A stretch of DNA of 64,000 bases from Halobacteriales archaeon YIM A00013 (GCA_025041195.1 JAKCFM010000001.1:1488001-1552000), one strand, 5' to 3'. Positions 9,557 through 18,401 are shown, counted from the stretch's first letter. The notes: generated by a model from the sequence alone, not told the origin. Numbers and translations are program-made.

Positions 9557-9946
9557 ATGCGTGTTCCCTCCGAGACCGTGTTCGCCGTCGGATTCCCAGC
9601 CCGGACGGATGGGTACTGGATCGCTGGGCTACTCGTCAGTACGATCGTAATGCTTCAGACCCATCTCACAATGCTTGCCGTTCCGGTCTGGTTGTTCGTG
9701 ACGTTCGTCTGGTGTGTGCGATCGGGCTACCGCCGCCCGAACGTGGTGCCCGCGGCACTCATCGGGGCGCTGGGTTTGATGTCCAGTATTACCCTATTCG
9801 CCGCCTCGTTCAGTCTTGTTGTCACTAGTACGCTGTCCACCTGGCGTATATTCGTGATTAACGCCCCTAGCTACGGATTTGTTGCGCTCGTCGGCATTGT
9901 CTACGGAACGGTCGGTCACGTCCTCGGACGGGCACTCCAGCTGTGA
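9557..9946 (+). CDS. Small multi-pass membrane protein of unknown function
   Basis: 129 residues with three to four predicted membrane helices: WIAGLLVSTIVMLQTHLTML running into AVPVWLFVTFVWCV, then ALIGALGLMSSITLFAASFS and FVALVGIVYGTVGHVLG. I do not recognise a family. A short A/T-rich stretch precedes it, and the thiamine-binding gene follows by 43 bp on the same strand. Confidence 0.6.
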   Translation: MRVPSETVFAVGFPARTDGYWIAGLLVSTIVMLQTHLTMLAVPVWLFVTFVWCVRSGYRRPNVVPAALIGALGLMSSITLFAASFSLVVTSTLSTWRIFVINAPSYGFVALVGIVYGTVGHVLGRALQL

Positions 9947-9989
9947 AGCTGAACAACGCTTACGGTGGCAGCTGCTGAATCACGAGTCG

Positions 9990-10298
9990 ATGTCCGTAAT
10001 CGCACTCCTCAGCGTCGCACCGGTGCAAGAAGGCTCTATGAGCGAAGAGGTCGCAAAGGCCGTTGATGCGCTCGATGCGTACGACGTGTCGTATGAGACG
10101 AATCCAATGGGGACGGTTATCGAAGCTGACGCGGTGAGCGAACTGTTCGATGCCGTTGAGGCAGCGCATACGGCGGTTTCTGGCGACCGGGTCAGCACTG
10201 TCCTGAAGATCGACGACAAACGCACGATCGACCAGTCAGCTGCCGAGAAAGTCGAGAGCGTGGAGGAGCACCTGGGCCGACCCGCGAGCGGCACCTAG
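9990..10298 (+). CDS. MTH1187-family thiamine-binding protein
   Basis: 102 residues starting MSVIALLSVAPVQEGSMSEE; the sequence VAKAVDALDAYDVSYETNPM then GTVIEADAVSELFDAVEAAH is the ferredoxin-like MTH1187/YkoF fold (formerly DUF77). Characterised relatives bind thiamine or related ligands; the physiological role in haloarchaea is unclear. Start chosen at the ATG at 9990 because the family begins here and the longer reading overlaps the previous gene. Next to mch, 40 bp upstream. Confidence 0.82.
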   Translation: MSVIALLSVAPVQEGSMSEEVAKAVDALDAYDVSYETNPMGTVIEADAVSELFDAVEAAHTAVSGDRVSTVLKIDDKRTIDQSAAEKVESVEEHLGRPASGT

Positions 10299-10338
10299 TA
10301 ACCAACAACCGTTTTCGGACGCCTTTCGAAAAGAGCGT

Positions 10339-11289
10339 ATGGAGAGTCTCAACCGAATGGCCACTGAGCTGGTGGACGAGGCCCTGGAGTTCACCGACGA
10401 GCTGGCAATCGACGCGTATGAACTAGAAACGGGCACGACAGTGCTCGATTTCGGTGTTGAAGCAATCGGTGGAATTGAAGCCGGACTGCTGTTGACCGAA
10501 ATCCAGACTGCTGGGCTGGCGACGGTCTCGACCACAATGGGAACGGTCGACGACACACCCAGACCGATGGTGGAACTGTCCACTGACCATCCCGCGTTCG
10601 CACTGCTCTGTTCACAAAAGGCCGGCTGGGAGCTGACAGTCGCAGAAGATGACTGGCGATTCGACGCGCTCGGGAGCGGTCCGGCGCGCGCACTCGTCGC
10701 CACGGAAGAAGAGTTCCGGGAGCTTGGCTACGCTGATGCCTTCGAGTTCGCCGTGCTCGCGCTTGAGGCCGAGCAGCTTCCGACCGAAGCCGTCGCCGAA
10801 CAGGTAGCCCAGCGGTGTGATGTCGATACCGGGCAGCTGTTTTTGCCGACCGTCTCGATGGCGAGCATCGCTGGCTCGACGACAATGGCTGCCCGTGCTG
10901 CAGAGCTGACGGCCTTCCGGGCGTTCGAACGTGGATACGATCCGCTCGACGTGCTCTCGATCTCTGCGAAAGCACCCCTCGCGCCAGTGGCTGCGAGCGA
11001 ACCGGCTGCCATCGCCCGAACGAACGACGCGCTGGCCTACGGCGGAACGGTCCATCTCACCGTCGAACAGGATGCCGGCGCGGAGCTGTTCGGAGAGCTG
11101 ATTTCCAGTGCGCCAAGCGAGTACGGCGATCCGTTCGAAGTGCTGTTCGAGGCCGAAGACTGGCAGCTCGAAGCGCTCGATCCGGACGTATACGGCCCAG
11201 CACAGGTGACAGTCGATGTCATCGGCGGGCCGACTTACACGTTCGGTGAGCGAGACGATGCGGTACTCGCCGAATCGTTCGAGCTATGA
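10339..11289 (+). CDS. mch: Methenyltetrahydromethanopterin cyclohydrolase
   Basis: 316 residues, the usual Mch length. It starts MESLNRMATELVDEALEFTD; the conserved core segments FGVEAIGGIEAGLLLTEIQT and TVSMASIAGSTTMAARAAEL are intact. In methanogens it interconverts 5,10-methenyl- and N5-formyl-tetrahydromethanopterin; haloarchaea keep the enzyme for one-carbon folate-type metabolism without methanogenesis. The last four bases (ATGA) overlap the following small gene, so both are probably translated together. Confidence 0.93.
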   Translation: MESLNRMATELVDEALEFTDELAIDAYELETGTTVLDFGVEAIGGIEAGLLLTEIQTAGLATVSTTMGTVDDTPRPMVELSTDHPAFALLCSQKAGWELTVAEDDWRFDALGSGPARALVATEEEFRELGYADAFEFAVLALEAEQLPTEAVAEQVAQRCDVDTGQLFLPTVSMASIAGSTTMAARAAELTAFRAFERGYDPLDVLSISAKAPLAPVAASEPAAIARTNDALAYGGTVHLTVEQDAGAELFGELISSAPSEYGDPFEVLFEAEDWQLEALDPDVYGPAQVTVDVIGGPTYTFGERDDAVLAESFEL

Positions 11290-11762
11290 AGTACAAGGTC
11301 GTCCCGCCGGTCCGCGATCGATCGTTCATTGAGACGGCGACGAAATCGCTCCCGGTCGTTCCGGCGAGTGAAGCCGACTGCTGTGGACGGCTACAGGCCG
11401 ATACATTGATCGAGAGTCGAGACGTGGCCAAACAGTGGATAACGTTTCTACAGGCGCTTGGCTATGTGGCCGAAGCCGACGGAAAGTATTACCAGGATCG
11501 CTCACCGCCGGCGGAGCTCAAAACAGCGTTTCTCGATGGTGTGTATGGCGCACAAACGGTCGTCGAAACCGTCGCCGACAGTGACAGATCGCTGCGTGAG
11601 GGCGAGGTGTACGAAGCGGTCAAAGCAATCGTTCCACAGTATGAACGGAGCCGTCGAACCGATTGGGAGACCGTCTGGGAGACCAGAATTGTCAGACTAC
11701 TCGACTGGGGTGTCGAATTCGAACTCCTCGTTTCGAGTGAGGCTGGTTACTCGTCGCCGTAG
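11286..11762 (+). CDS. Conserved haloarchaeal protein downstream of mch
   Basis: 158 residues, no family I can name. It begins MKYKVVPPVRDRSFIETATK with an arginine/aspartate-rich N terminus and is predicted mostly helical with no membrane segment or metal motif; two adjacent cysteines occur in EADCCGRLQ. The start overlaps the mch stop by 4 bp and its end overlaps the convergent acyl-CoA synthetase gene by 16 bp. The coupling with mch suggests a shared role, but no function can be assigned. Confidence 0.65.
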   Translation: MKYKVVPPVRDRSFIETATKSLPVVPASEADCCGRLQADTLIESRDVAKQWITFLQALGYVAEADGKYYQDRSPPAELKTAFLDGVYGAQTVVETVADSDRSLREGEVYEAVKAIVPQYERSRRTDWETVWETRIVRLLDWGVEFELLVSSEAGYSSP

Positions 11763-13720
11763 ATCGACTGAATGCGATCGTCGAATGCGTCCGTGATGTT
11801 GCGTCGCTTGAGCTTCATTGAGGACGTGAGCATGTCGTTTTCTGGCGTCCACTCCAGCGGAATGAGTTCGAACTCTTTGATCTGTTCGTGTTTCGCAAAT
11901 CGCTTGTTCACCCGCTGAATTTCCTCGTCGATCCAGCCACGAACGGCGTCGTGTTTCAAGATCGCTTCAGGATCGTCAGCCAGCTCGATGTCGTTCTGTT
12001 CGGCGAGTCCTTCGATCACCTCGAAATTTGGAACGATGAGCGCCCCGATGAACTTCCGGTCGTCTCCGAGCACCATCACCTGTTCAATCCGATCGCTGGT
12101 GGCGTATGCGTCCTCGATCGGACCTGGGGCGACGTTTTTGCCAGTGTCGAGGACGAGCAGCTGTTTGAGTCGGTCGTGGTAGATCAGTGCGCCGGTGTCA
12201 GCCTGTTCGACGATATCGCCCGTCCGAAACCAACGGTCGCCCGCGTCGTCGTCCGTAAACGCATCTTCGGTCGCTTCTGGATTGTTCCAGTAGCCAGCCG
12301 TGACGTGCGGTCCACGAACGAGCAGTTCGCCGATCTCTCCGGTTGCCTTTTTTGTCTGGTCTGGTCCGATCACGTTGGTGTCGAGTTGGATATCGACATC
12401 GACGAGCGGCGGACCGAGGCGACCGGGCTGAATGTTTTCTGGGCGGTTGACCGACACCACTGGCGACGTTTCCGTCAGGCCATAGCCCTCGATGATCGTC
12501 AGCCCCATGCCGAGGAACAGCTCACAGAGCTCCTTTGAGAGGCTGCCGCCGCCGCTGATCAGCAGCTCAAGGTTGCCGCCGAGCTGGTCTTTCACGTTCT
12601 GGAAAACGAGCTTGTCGGCGAGTTTTCGTTTCGCACGCAGCCGCCGGCCAGGACGTTCCGTTCGCTGATACTCCCGCGCCACTTCGATCGCCCAGTCGAA
12701 CAGCCGCTCTTTGAGATCGGAGTCACGAACCTGCTGGCGCATCTGGTCGTACATGCGCTCGTAGACCCGTGGAACGCTCGTCAGCGTGGTTGGTTCGACG
12801 AGCTGAAGATCCTCCGTCAGTGTGTCGGGTGATTCGGCGTATGCGACGGTTCCTCCAGCACCGAAGATCACGAAGTGTCCGGCCGTCCGTTCGAACACGT
12901 GCGCGAGTGGCAAAAATGACATCGCAACCGTGTGCGCGTCGATCGTTTTTGCGTCATCGTCCCGGTCCGGCCGAGGCGCGAGCCGTTTTCTGATCTGGTT
13001 GACGTTGGCGCGGAAATTGCTGTGAGTGAGTTGGACGCCTTTTGGCTTGCTGGTCGTCCCCGACGTGTAGATCAAGCTCGCGAGATCGTCGGCGGATCGG
13101 CCGTGCAACCAGGCCTCGTAATCGCCCTCCTCTGTGGCCGCTTTTCCTTGTTCGTAGAGCTCCCCGAGGGTGATGATGTCGTCGCGATCCGTATGTTCTT
13201 CGAGCGTATCGATCACCACGATGGTTTCAAGGTCGAGGTCGTCTTCCACCTCCAGGATCCGTTCGAGGAGTCGTTCGTTCTCGACGACCACGCAGTCGGC
13301 ATCCGGATCGTCGAGGAGATACTGCACCTGTATTGGAGACGATTCGGTGTAGACCGTCGTCACGACGCCACCGGCCGACAGCACTGCAAAGTCCGTTTGT
13401 GCCCACTCCATTCGGGTGTTCGCAAATAGCGCCACCCTGTCGCCAGGGGTGATTCCGATATCGCGGAATCCACCAGCGAGAGCGACGACGATCGAGCGCA
13501 TTTTCTCGTAGGTAATCCCGGCAAAGTCACCAGCTGGTGCCGGATCGAGCACGCCCGCGTCGACGAGCGATCGGTCGTAGATACCACCCTTATACAGTTG
13601 TGCCGTCCGATCAGCGTGGCGGACAGCACTCTCGGCGAATAGCTGTGGAATGGTGTTCTCCCCGATAACCTCGTCAGTGTACTCCCGTTCTGCGGTGAGC
13701 CAACCGGGTGCAGGATCCAT
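11747..13720 (-). CDS. Long-chain fatty-acid--CoA ligase (AMP-forming)
   Basis: About 657 residues. All main ANL-superfamily motifs are seen: phosphate-binding loop LIYTSGTTSKPKGVQLTHS, YGLTETSPVVSVNRPENI, RWFRTGDIVE and DRLKQLLVLDTGKNVAPGPI. The long form with the C-terminal TSSMKLKRRNITDAF matches bacterial/archaeal long-chain acyl-CoA synthetases, which activate fatty acids or related acids with ATP and CoA. Two ATGs at 13720 and 13729 are both plausible; a start at 13777 adds a hydrophobic stretch not typical of the family. It overlaps the 3' end of the upstream convergent gene by 16 bp. Confidence 0.9.
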   Translation of the reverse strand: MDPAPGWLTAEREYTDEVIGENTIPQLFAESAVRHADRTAQLYKGGIYDRSLVDAGVLDPAPAGDFAGITYEKMRSIVVALAGGFRDIGITPGDRVALFANTRMEWAQTDFAVLSAGGVVTTVYTESSPIQVQYLLDDPDADCVVVENERLLERILEVEDDLDLETIVVIDTLEEHTDRDDIITLGELYEQGKAATEEGDYEAWLHGRSADDLASLIYTSGTTSKPKGVQLTHSNFRANVNQIRKRLAPRPDRDDDAKTIDAHTVAMSFLPLAHVFERTAGHFVIFGAGGTVAYAESPDTLTEDLQLVEPTTLTSVPRVYERMYDQMRQQVRDSDLKERLFDWAIEVAREYQRTERPGRRLRAKRKLADKLVFQNVKDQLGGNLELLISGGGSLSKELCELFLGMGLTIIEGYGLTETSPVVSVNRPENIQPGRLGPPLVDVDIQLDTNVIGPDQTKKATGEIGELLVRGPHVTAGYWNNPEATEDAFTDDDAGDRWFRTGDIVEQADTGALIYHDRLKQLLVLDTGKNVAPGPIEDAYATSDRIEQVMVLGDDRKFIGALIVPNFEVIEGLAEQNDIELADDPEAILKHDAVRGWIDEEIQRVNKRFAKHEQIKEFELIPLEWTPENDMLTSSMKLKRRNITDAFDDRIQSIYGDE

Positions 13721-13729
13721 ATTGACCAT

Positions 13730-14150
13730 CTTCGTCACGGCCCCTAAATACCCGGCTAAAACGAAAAGCGATGCCATTCGAGTTTATCGATGGTGGGATT
13801 CAGCTGTGACGCGATTGGTGAAAATATACTTGTAAAAATACGTGCTTTTTCATAAGATTGTAAGCGGAAAATTCCCTGGAAGTGAATATCTTGATGAAAC
13901 TGCGGTGGGTGTGCTCTGTCACGCATATCGATAAACCTCGCTGTTGAGTTGTCTGTTAACCAAAATGATATTAGTCTATTATTTTCGATGCGATGATCGT
14001 GCTCCGTTGAGGTTACTAACTCGATTCGAACCAAACGGGGGATGAATCGCGTGGAAGAAGCGTTCTTACAGGCACCAGGCAATCTGACGTTCGTCATGAC
14101 GCGGACGTTCGGAACCCTCACAGATCAATTCAACTTACTAACACATACGA
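13730..14150. other. Intergenic stretch, A/T-rich, no gene seen
   Basis: This 420-bp stretch holds no convincing coding sequence on either strand. Around 13820-14000 it is distinctly more A/T-rich than its neighbours (atatacttgtaaaaatacg and aaaatgatattagtctatt), which may reflect regulatory DNA or foreign origin. It precedes the candidate structured RNA and would also hold the promoter of the acyl-CoA ligase. Confidence 0.4.
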
Positions 14151-14153
14151 AAG

Positions 14154-14300
14154 TTTATAACCCAGTGGGTTGGCACAATCAACTGGGAACGCCAGTCGGT
14201 GAGATTCGCGCGTGCACTGAAACGCGCCGGGTGTAGGAGCACCCGACGCTGGGGTTTCCATGCGGATGGTAACCCATGAAGGGAATAACGCTGCGGTACT
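14154..14300 (+). ncRNA. Candidate structured non-coding RNA
   Basis: A clean TATA box (TTTATAA, 14154-14160) is followed by a run of strong hairpins and no coding sequence: GCGCGT/ACGCGC (14208-14227), GGGTG/CACCC (14229-14244) and GGTTTCCAT/ATGGTAACC with loop GCGG (14253-14274, one T-T mismatch). CCAGTCGG (14192-14199) can also pair with CCGA-CG-CTGG near 14243-14252. The density of pairing argues for a functional RNA of about 110-150 nt or for the end of a decayed mobile element. I cannot match it to tRNA, SRP RNA or RNase P RNA. The SWIM-finger gene starts about 110 bp downstream. Confidence 0.4.
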
Positions 14301-14409
14301 GTAATCCTGTCGTATCGTCAATGACTAGCACGCGGTGCGCTCGCTGCGGGCAGCCGGTTGCTCGGCCACGCGCACACGCGACTGGGTGTCCATCGTGGAG
14401 GGTTGGTTC

Positions 14410-14934
14410 GTGAGTCTTCCACAGTTCAGTTTCCGGACGGTCGATGGTCAGGTTAGCACGCTTGCGGGGATCGATACTCGCGAGGAGCTTTCCAGTGCGG
14501 AGTTGCACCATGTGGTGGATATCGCGGAGAACTGCTGGTGTCGGCCGTGTCAGTCAACGGAGTGTCGGCACAGTCGCCAGGTTGAGGAGGTGCTGGCGAT
14601 TGCGGATTTGAGCGAGCGTTCGGGCGGTGGAGTTGATGAGCTTCCGTCGCTCGATCGGATTACTCGATTTCGATCGCAGGGCGAAACGATCTACACCGCC
14701 TGGTTCGATAATGATGCTCGGTTGCGTGCGCATGAGCAACGGAGTGGTGATGTTACACTGTTGGCGTTTTCTCCAGATCGTCCGGAGGATCCTGCACGAG
14801 CGCAGACGCAAGATGAGTCAGTGTCTGCTGCGAGCTGTTTGCTAGAAGCTGTCGTTCCGTTCTGTGAGGCGCGGTCGACCGAGGAGTTGCCTGCGCTTCT
14901 CCAGCTGTTGGTCTCACCAGCGCACTGCGACTAA
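14410..14934 (+). CDS. SWIM-type zinc-finger protein, unknown function
   Basis: 174 residues from a GTG start at 14410, chosen because GGAGGG lies 7 bases upstream and because a decayed copy at 20187 begins with the same MSLP. The segment ENCWCRPCQSTECRHSRQVE (about residues 40-60) fits the SWIM pattern C-x-C-x(7)-C-x-H; an extra Cys lies inside it. The C terminus is a helical stretch ending LPALLQLLVSPAHCD. SWIM domains are implicated in DNA or protein binding; the substrate here is unknown. Tails of this gene recur at 17999 and 20236 next to the CRISPR arrays. Confidence 0.65.
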   Translation: MSLPQFSFRTVDGQVSTLAGIDTREELSSAELHHVVDIAENCWCRPCQSTECRHSRQVEEVLAIADLSERSGGGVDELPSLDRITRFRSQGETIYTAWFDNDARLRAHEQRSGDVTLLAFSPDRPEDPARAQTQDESVSAASCLLEAVVPFCEARSTEELPALLQLLVSPAHCD

Positions 14935-15064
14935 CCTCTCCGGAAGGATTTTTGATTGCGCGAGTGACCAGAATAACCCACTGCAAGCGGGTTACAGAAT
15001 GAACCTCAAACGGTCGGGTGGAACAGCTTCATTCCGTCCATCGCGATAGCATCGGTGTACGCCC

Positions 15065-15094
15065 GCTTCAATCCTACCAGGATGGTTCTATAAC
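15065..15094 (-). repeat. Orphan, mutated copy of the 30-nt CRISPR repeat
   Basis: The 30-nt sequence differs from the array-1 repeat at only three positions (gctt...ctaccaggatggttctataac against ctactagggtggttctgtaac). It lies about 580 bp beyond the distal end of array 1, separated from it by the A/T-rich membrane-protein gene. It looks like a stranded old terminal repeat, with the intervening gene inserted later. Confidence 0.75.
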
Positions 15095-15137
15095 ATGGAA
15101 AATAGCTCATCATCGGATCTTGTAAATATGGACTCAT

Positions 15138-15551
15138 TCAAGTATTATCATACGAAAAATATATGAATCCAATTGCATACCCAATACTAGAGAATATAAT
15201 CCCATAAGAAGTAATTAGGAAGGTGAGATCCAGTAAATAATCAATTTGCATACCAAAAGGGAATGGCCGGTATGAAAAGAAAACTGTAATGATACCCATA
15301 AACAGATAAAATATAATTCCAGCTATCAAGCTAGATATCAACCCACCCTTCATATAGGCTATTAGCAGTCCCAAAATGATCGATGCAAATACCATTGGCA
15401 ATTGGGGGACAACAGAAGATCCTAGTGAAGCATTGCCGAACGGGTTGACGATATAAAATAATGAAACTGTGCCCGAAATCACCAGCGCTATCGCTAAAGA
15501 CTTAATCACATTATTCCAATTGCCTATGAATAAATTCTTTATAACACTCAT
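15138..15551 (-). CDS. A/T-rich four-helix membrane protein
   Basis: 137 residues from the ATG at 15551 (MSVIKNLFIGNWNNVIKSLA); an ATG five codons upstream is possible. Four hydrophobic helices are visible: SLAIALVISGTVSLFYIV, VVPQLPMVFASIILGLLIAY, LISSLIAGIIFYLFMGIITV and TFLITSYGIIFSSIGYAIGF. It resembles small haloarchaeal DUF5518-type proteins in layout, with no known role. Codon use (ATA, AGA, A/T third positions) differs sharply from neighbouring genes, so recent transfer is likely. It splits an orphan CRISPR repeat from array 1. Confidence 0.65.
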   Translation of the reverse strand: MSVIKNLFIGNWNNVIKSLAIALVISGTVSLFYIVNPFGNASLGSSVVPQLPMVFASIILGLLIAYMKGGLISSLIAGIIFYLFMGIITVFFSYRPFPFGMQIDYLLDLTFLITSYGIIFSSIGYAIGFIYFSYDNT

Positions 15552-15671
15552 TTGCCTATGTCTCACCTATTTCGATTTATAGGCCTTTCACCTACTTGTC
15601 GAAAGTAAAATAGCAGTATAACAAATGTTCAGTCTTTTATCAACCGAAAATAAATAAGTTGCTCCCAGCTG

Positions 15672-16548
15672 TCTTCAATCCTACTAGGGTGGTTCTGTAA
15701 CCCTCGATCGCCTCGCGATACTCTTCGAAATCGTGGCTTCAATCCTACTAGGGTGGTTCTGTAACGGGGGATCCCCGGCGTGATCGTAGCCGCCGCCGCG
15801 CTTCAATCCTACTAGGGTGGTTCTGTAACCGGAGATTGTAATAATATCGTCGTATGGACTGCGTGAGCTTCAATCCTACTAGGGTGGTTCTGTAACCCGT
15901 ACAATCGTGGACTTCAACACGCGGCAAGTGCTTCAATCCTACTAGGGTGGTTCTGTAACACAGTATTCGCGGGCAGCTGCGCGACCTCCTTGGCTTCAAT
16001 CCTACTAGGGTGGTTCTGTAACCTTGAACGTCTGGGTCATCGGTCGAACTCACCTTTGCTTCAATCCTACTAGGGTGGTTCTGTAACCCGGGTTGCGTGG
16101 GCGATTGAACGCAATGACTTCTGGATGCTTCAATCCTACTAGGGTGGTTCTGTAACTAATGGGGTGTATTGTATTGAATGTAGTCGGGCGATGCTTCAAT
16201 CCTACTAGGGTGGTTCTGTAACGAGACGCGTCAGCCAGCGACACACTGAAAATTAAGGCTTCAATCCTACTAGGGTGGTTCTGTAACCCGACGCCGTGTG
16301 GTCCGGATCATGGTAATCGAGGCGCTTCAATCCTACTAGGGTGGTTCTGTAACTCAGCGAGTGATTCGTCATCAACTTCTGCCTCGAAGCTTCAATCCTA
16401 CTAGGGTGGTTCTGTAACCATCTCGATGAGTTACGGACCTTTCCCGCGCCAGAAGCTTCAATCCTACTAGGGTGGTTCTGTAACCCTCCTCAATGATGTC
16501 GCTGTAGGGATCATCGGGGCTTCAATCCTACTAGGGTGGTTCTGTAAC
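15672..16548 (-). CRISPR. CRISPR array 1: 14 repeats of 30 nt, 13 spacers
   Basis: Plus-strand repeat reads gcttcaatcctactagggtg plus gttctgtaac; the transcript sense is the minus strand, where the repeat starts GTTACAGAACC and ends in the 8-nt handle ATTGAAGC. Repeats start at 15672, 15736, 15800, 15867, 15930, 15993, 16058, 16127, 16193, 16258, 16324, 16389, 16455 and 16519. Spacers are 33-39 nt. Only the leftmost repeat is altered (first base), as expected for the distal end, so the leader is on the right. Length and handle resemble haloarchaeal type I-B repeats; no type I cas gene is in the window. Confidence 0.98.
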
Positions 16549-16673
16549 GGTAGCCAATCAGCGGTATACAGCCCTTCTACTTAGTACTGCCGAGGCGATT
16601 TGACCACAGACCCCCAATAGCCCCTACACCCCCGGGGGGTCTGTGGTAACTGACCGTTGGATGACTATAAAAT
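16549..16673 (-). promoter_or_regulatory. Leader and promoter of CRISPR array 1
   Basis: On the minus strand a TATA box ATTTTATA (16673-16666) lies about 118 bp before the first repeat. Between them is a perfect 13-bp inverted repeat, accacagaccccc (16603-16615) and gggggtctgtggt (16635-16647), enclosing 19 nt. The position beside the undamaged end of the array supports leader identity; the palindrome could be a repressor site or an RNA hairpin in the leader transcript. The rest of the gap to 16946 shows nothing further I can name. Confidence 0.65.
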
Positions 16674-16945
16674 CCTCCCGCAGATCACTGACCGATCTGG
16701 TCTAACCAGTTTTTGAGCTTCGACTAAAGCGTAGATCGGAGGCCCTTCAGTGAAAATCCAGCACGAACGCAGCCACAACTTTCAACCAATACAACCGTCA
16801 TACCCTCCAACACTTCTATCGGAAATCCATCACATATTAATAGTGGTATTTCGATGTGGTAGGTATACGCATCCGACTGGGATGAACCGGTTGCCCGGTT
16901 TCCCCAGACGTGTAGAAGCACGTCCGAGGATGGGTCAGGATCAAA

Positions 16946-17719
16946 ATGGTTCTGAAACCCAACGAAATCGACGGACGGAGTATAGATAACACTGATGAAA
17001 CCAGCGAAGTTGTCGAGACGTGCCTCGAAGCGATATCGAGCCTTCGCGACCAGCAAACAGCGATGCTCAAGACGATCGAATCACAAAACGAGCGAATCGC
17101 CACGCTGGAAGCAGAGCGAACCGAGAAGGAAGCAACAAACGCAGAGTTGCACGAACGGATTGTGGAACTCGAAGACGAGCTCGAAACCTATCGCGCAGCA
17201 AACGAACGGGACAAGGCCGAGATCAGACAGGACGTAACCGAGAACACTCGCCAGACGGAGGCGTCAGAGAAACACACCGAGGCTGTTGCGCGGAAGGTCG
17301 AGACGCTTGATGGAAGCGAGCAACGGACGCCGCTGGAGCAAGTCGTTCGATTGCCGGAGGAAATTATTCATAAAGCGAAGCTGACGGCCAATCAGCGACG
17401 AGCCCGAGCGATTGCCATGGAGATCGGCGGACTGGCCACGACAGTGCCGAAAGGAAAGCGACTGGATTCGACAACAATCAAAGAACAGCTCGAACGGGAG
17501 TACGGATCGGCACACGACCAAACGGTCGCCCGAGTGATGTCGTTCCTGGATCGACTGGGTGGTGATCGAACCGAGGTCGTCCACACCGGCCAAGGAAAAG
17601 CCGTCATTTTCGACGACTGGCTTGCTAGACGCCTCACAACCGCTGAACAGTTCACTGCAGACACTGTTGATCGCGTCCTCACGAACGTTGTGAGCGTCAC
17701 TCCCAGAACGGGCAGCTAA
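16946..17719 (+). CDS. Coiled-coil protein with winged-helix-like C-terminal half
   Basis: 257 residues. Residues about 20-125 form a long Glu/Arg-rich coiled coil (TIESQNERIATLEAERTEKE onward). From about 130 the protein becomes globular (EEIIHKAKLTANQRRARAIA), with a DNA-binding-like winged-helix pattern (STTIKEQLEREYGSAHDQTV, then ARVMSFLDRLGGD) and a VVHTGQGKAVIF wing. Related haloarchaeal proteins occur on plasmids and integrated elements, and the role is not known. It is the only intact gene between the two CRISPR leaders; I see no cas similarity. Confidence 0.7.
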   Translation: MVLKPNEIDGRSIDNTDETSEVVETCLEAISSLRDQQTAMLKTIESQNERIATLEAERTEKEATNAELHERIVELEDELETYRAANERDKAEIRQDVTENTRQTEASEKHTEAVARKVETLDGSEQRTPLEQVVRLPEEIIHKAKLTANQRRARAIAMEIGGLATTVPKGKRLDSTTIKEQLEREYGSAHDQTVARVMSFLDRLGGDRTEVVHTGQGKAVIFDDWLARRLTTAEQFTADTVDRVLTNVVSVTPRTGS

Positions 17720-17998
17720 GGTGTGAGCAACAGCCCTCCGATAGGAATCTATTCAGGACACACACCTTGGCACGAATGACGGTCGATTCGGTAGTAGCAG
17801 CAGGTGTGAGGAAATGACCTTTTGTTCAGTAGTCGTACGCTGGATATTGCTAGCCATTCCTGGTCGAATAACGCCTATCTAGAGACTAGCTCACGACGAT
17901 CGTGAGCGAACTACTGGTGAGGGCTCACCCGACCCAACACGAGATTCCAACAGCTGTCTGTTCGATGTGGTCATTCCGATTTCTGGATATCAATCAAG

Positions 17999-18180
17999 GA
18001 ACTTCCCGTGATCCACCAACTGTTGGTTTCTCCAGCGCACGAAAGCTAACCTCTATGACGGATTCTTTTGAAACCGCATGTGGCTAGAATCACCCATCGC
18101 GAGCGGAGCGAGCAGCTTTTTTCATCAACGTTTTTTCGACGAGTGGTGAGCGGAGCGAACCCGAGTCTAAAAAAGGTTGG
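17999..18180 (+). pseudogene. Decayed 3' end of the SWIM-finger gene (copy 2)
   Basis: Reading from 17999 gives ELPVIHQLLVSPAHES and a stop at 18047-18049, nearly the same as the C terminus of the 14410 gene (ELPALLQLLVSPAHCD). Similarity continues past the stop (taacctct... then agaat.acccat..gcgagc), so this is a DNA duplication and not just protein conservation. The block ends at an aaaaaaggttgg motif (18172-18183) shared with copy 3. No upstream half of the gene is left. It lies just before the leader of array 2. Confidence 0.75.
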
Positions 18181-18292
18181 AATGCAGGCCAGTTGCGTTA
18201 CCAGAATCAGCGGAACATTGACGTGCGTCGGGCAGTGAGATCAGAAGTGAATTCGGAGTCTGGATGTCGATTTGGTAGATCGACGGCGTGAC

Positions 18293-18401
18293 CTTCGTGG
18301 ACCTTTATAAAGTCTGTGTACAGGGGGGGTCCACGAAGACAGGTCCGATTCTCGCCGGTGCAGAAACGATTATAGGGGCTCTACTCCAATAATCACCCCC
18401 T
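18293..18401 (+). promoter_or_regulatory. Leader and promoter of CRISPR array 2
   Basis: TATA box TTTATAAA (18304-18311) lies about 95 bp before the first repeat. It is enclosed by a perfect 11-bp inverted repeat, cttcgtggacc (18293-18303) and ggtccacgaag (18328-18338), which would place a palindromic site directly over the promoter. The downstream part holds ataggggctctactccaat, similar in flavour to taggggcta in the array-1 leader. The array decays at its far (right) end, which confirms that this is the leader side. Confidence 0.65.

Noticed and set aside
15748-16244. Open frames reading through CRISPR array 1 (repeating YRTTLVGLK)
   Set aside because: The repeated peptide is simply the translated CRISPR repeat.
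17902-18087. 61-codon frame starting MSELLVRAHPTQ
   Set aside because: The conserved remnant ELPVIHQLLVSPAHES is in a different frame; this frame is unlike the SWIM gene and has no other support.
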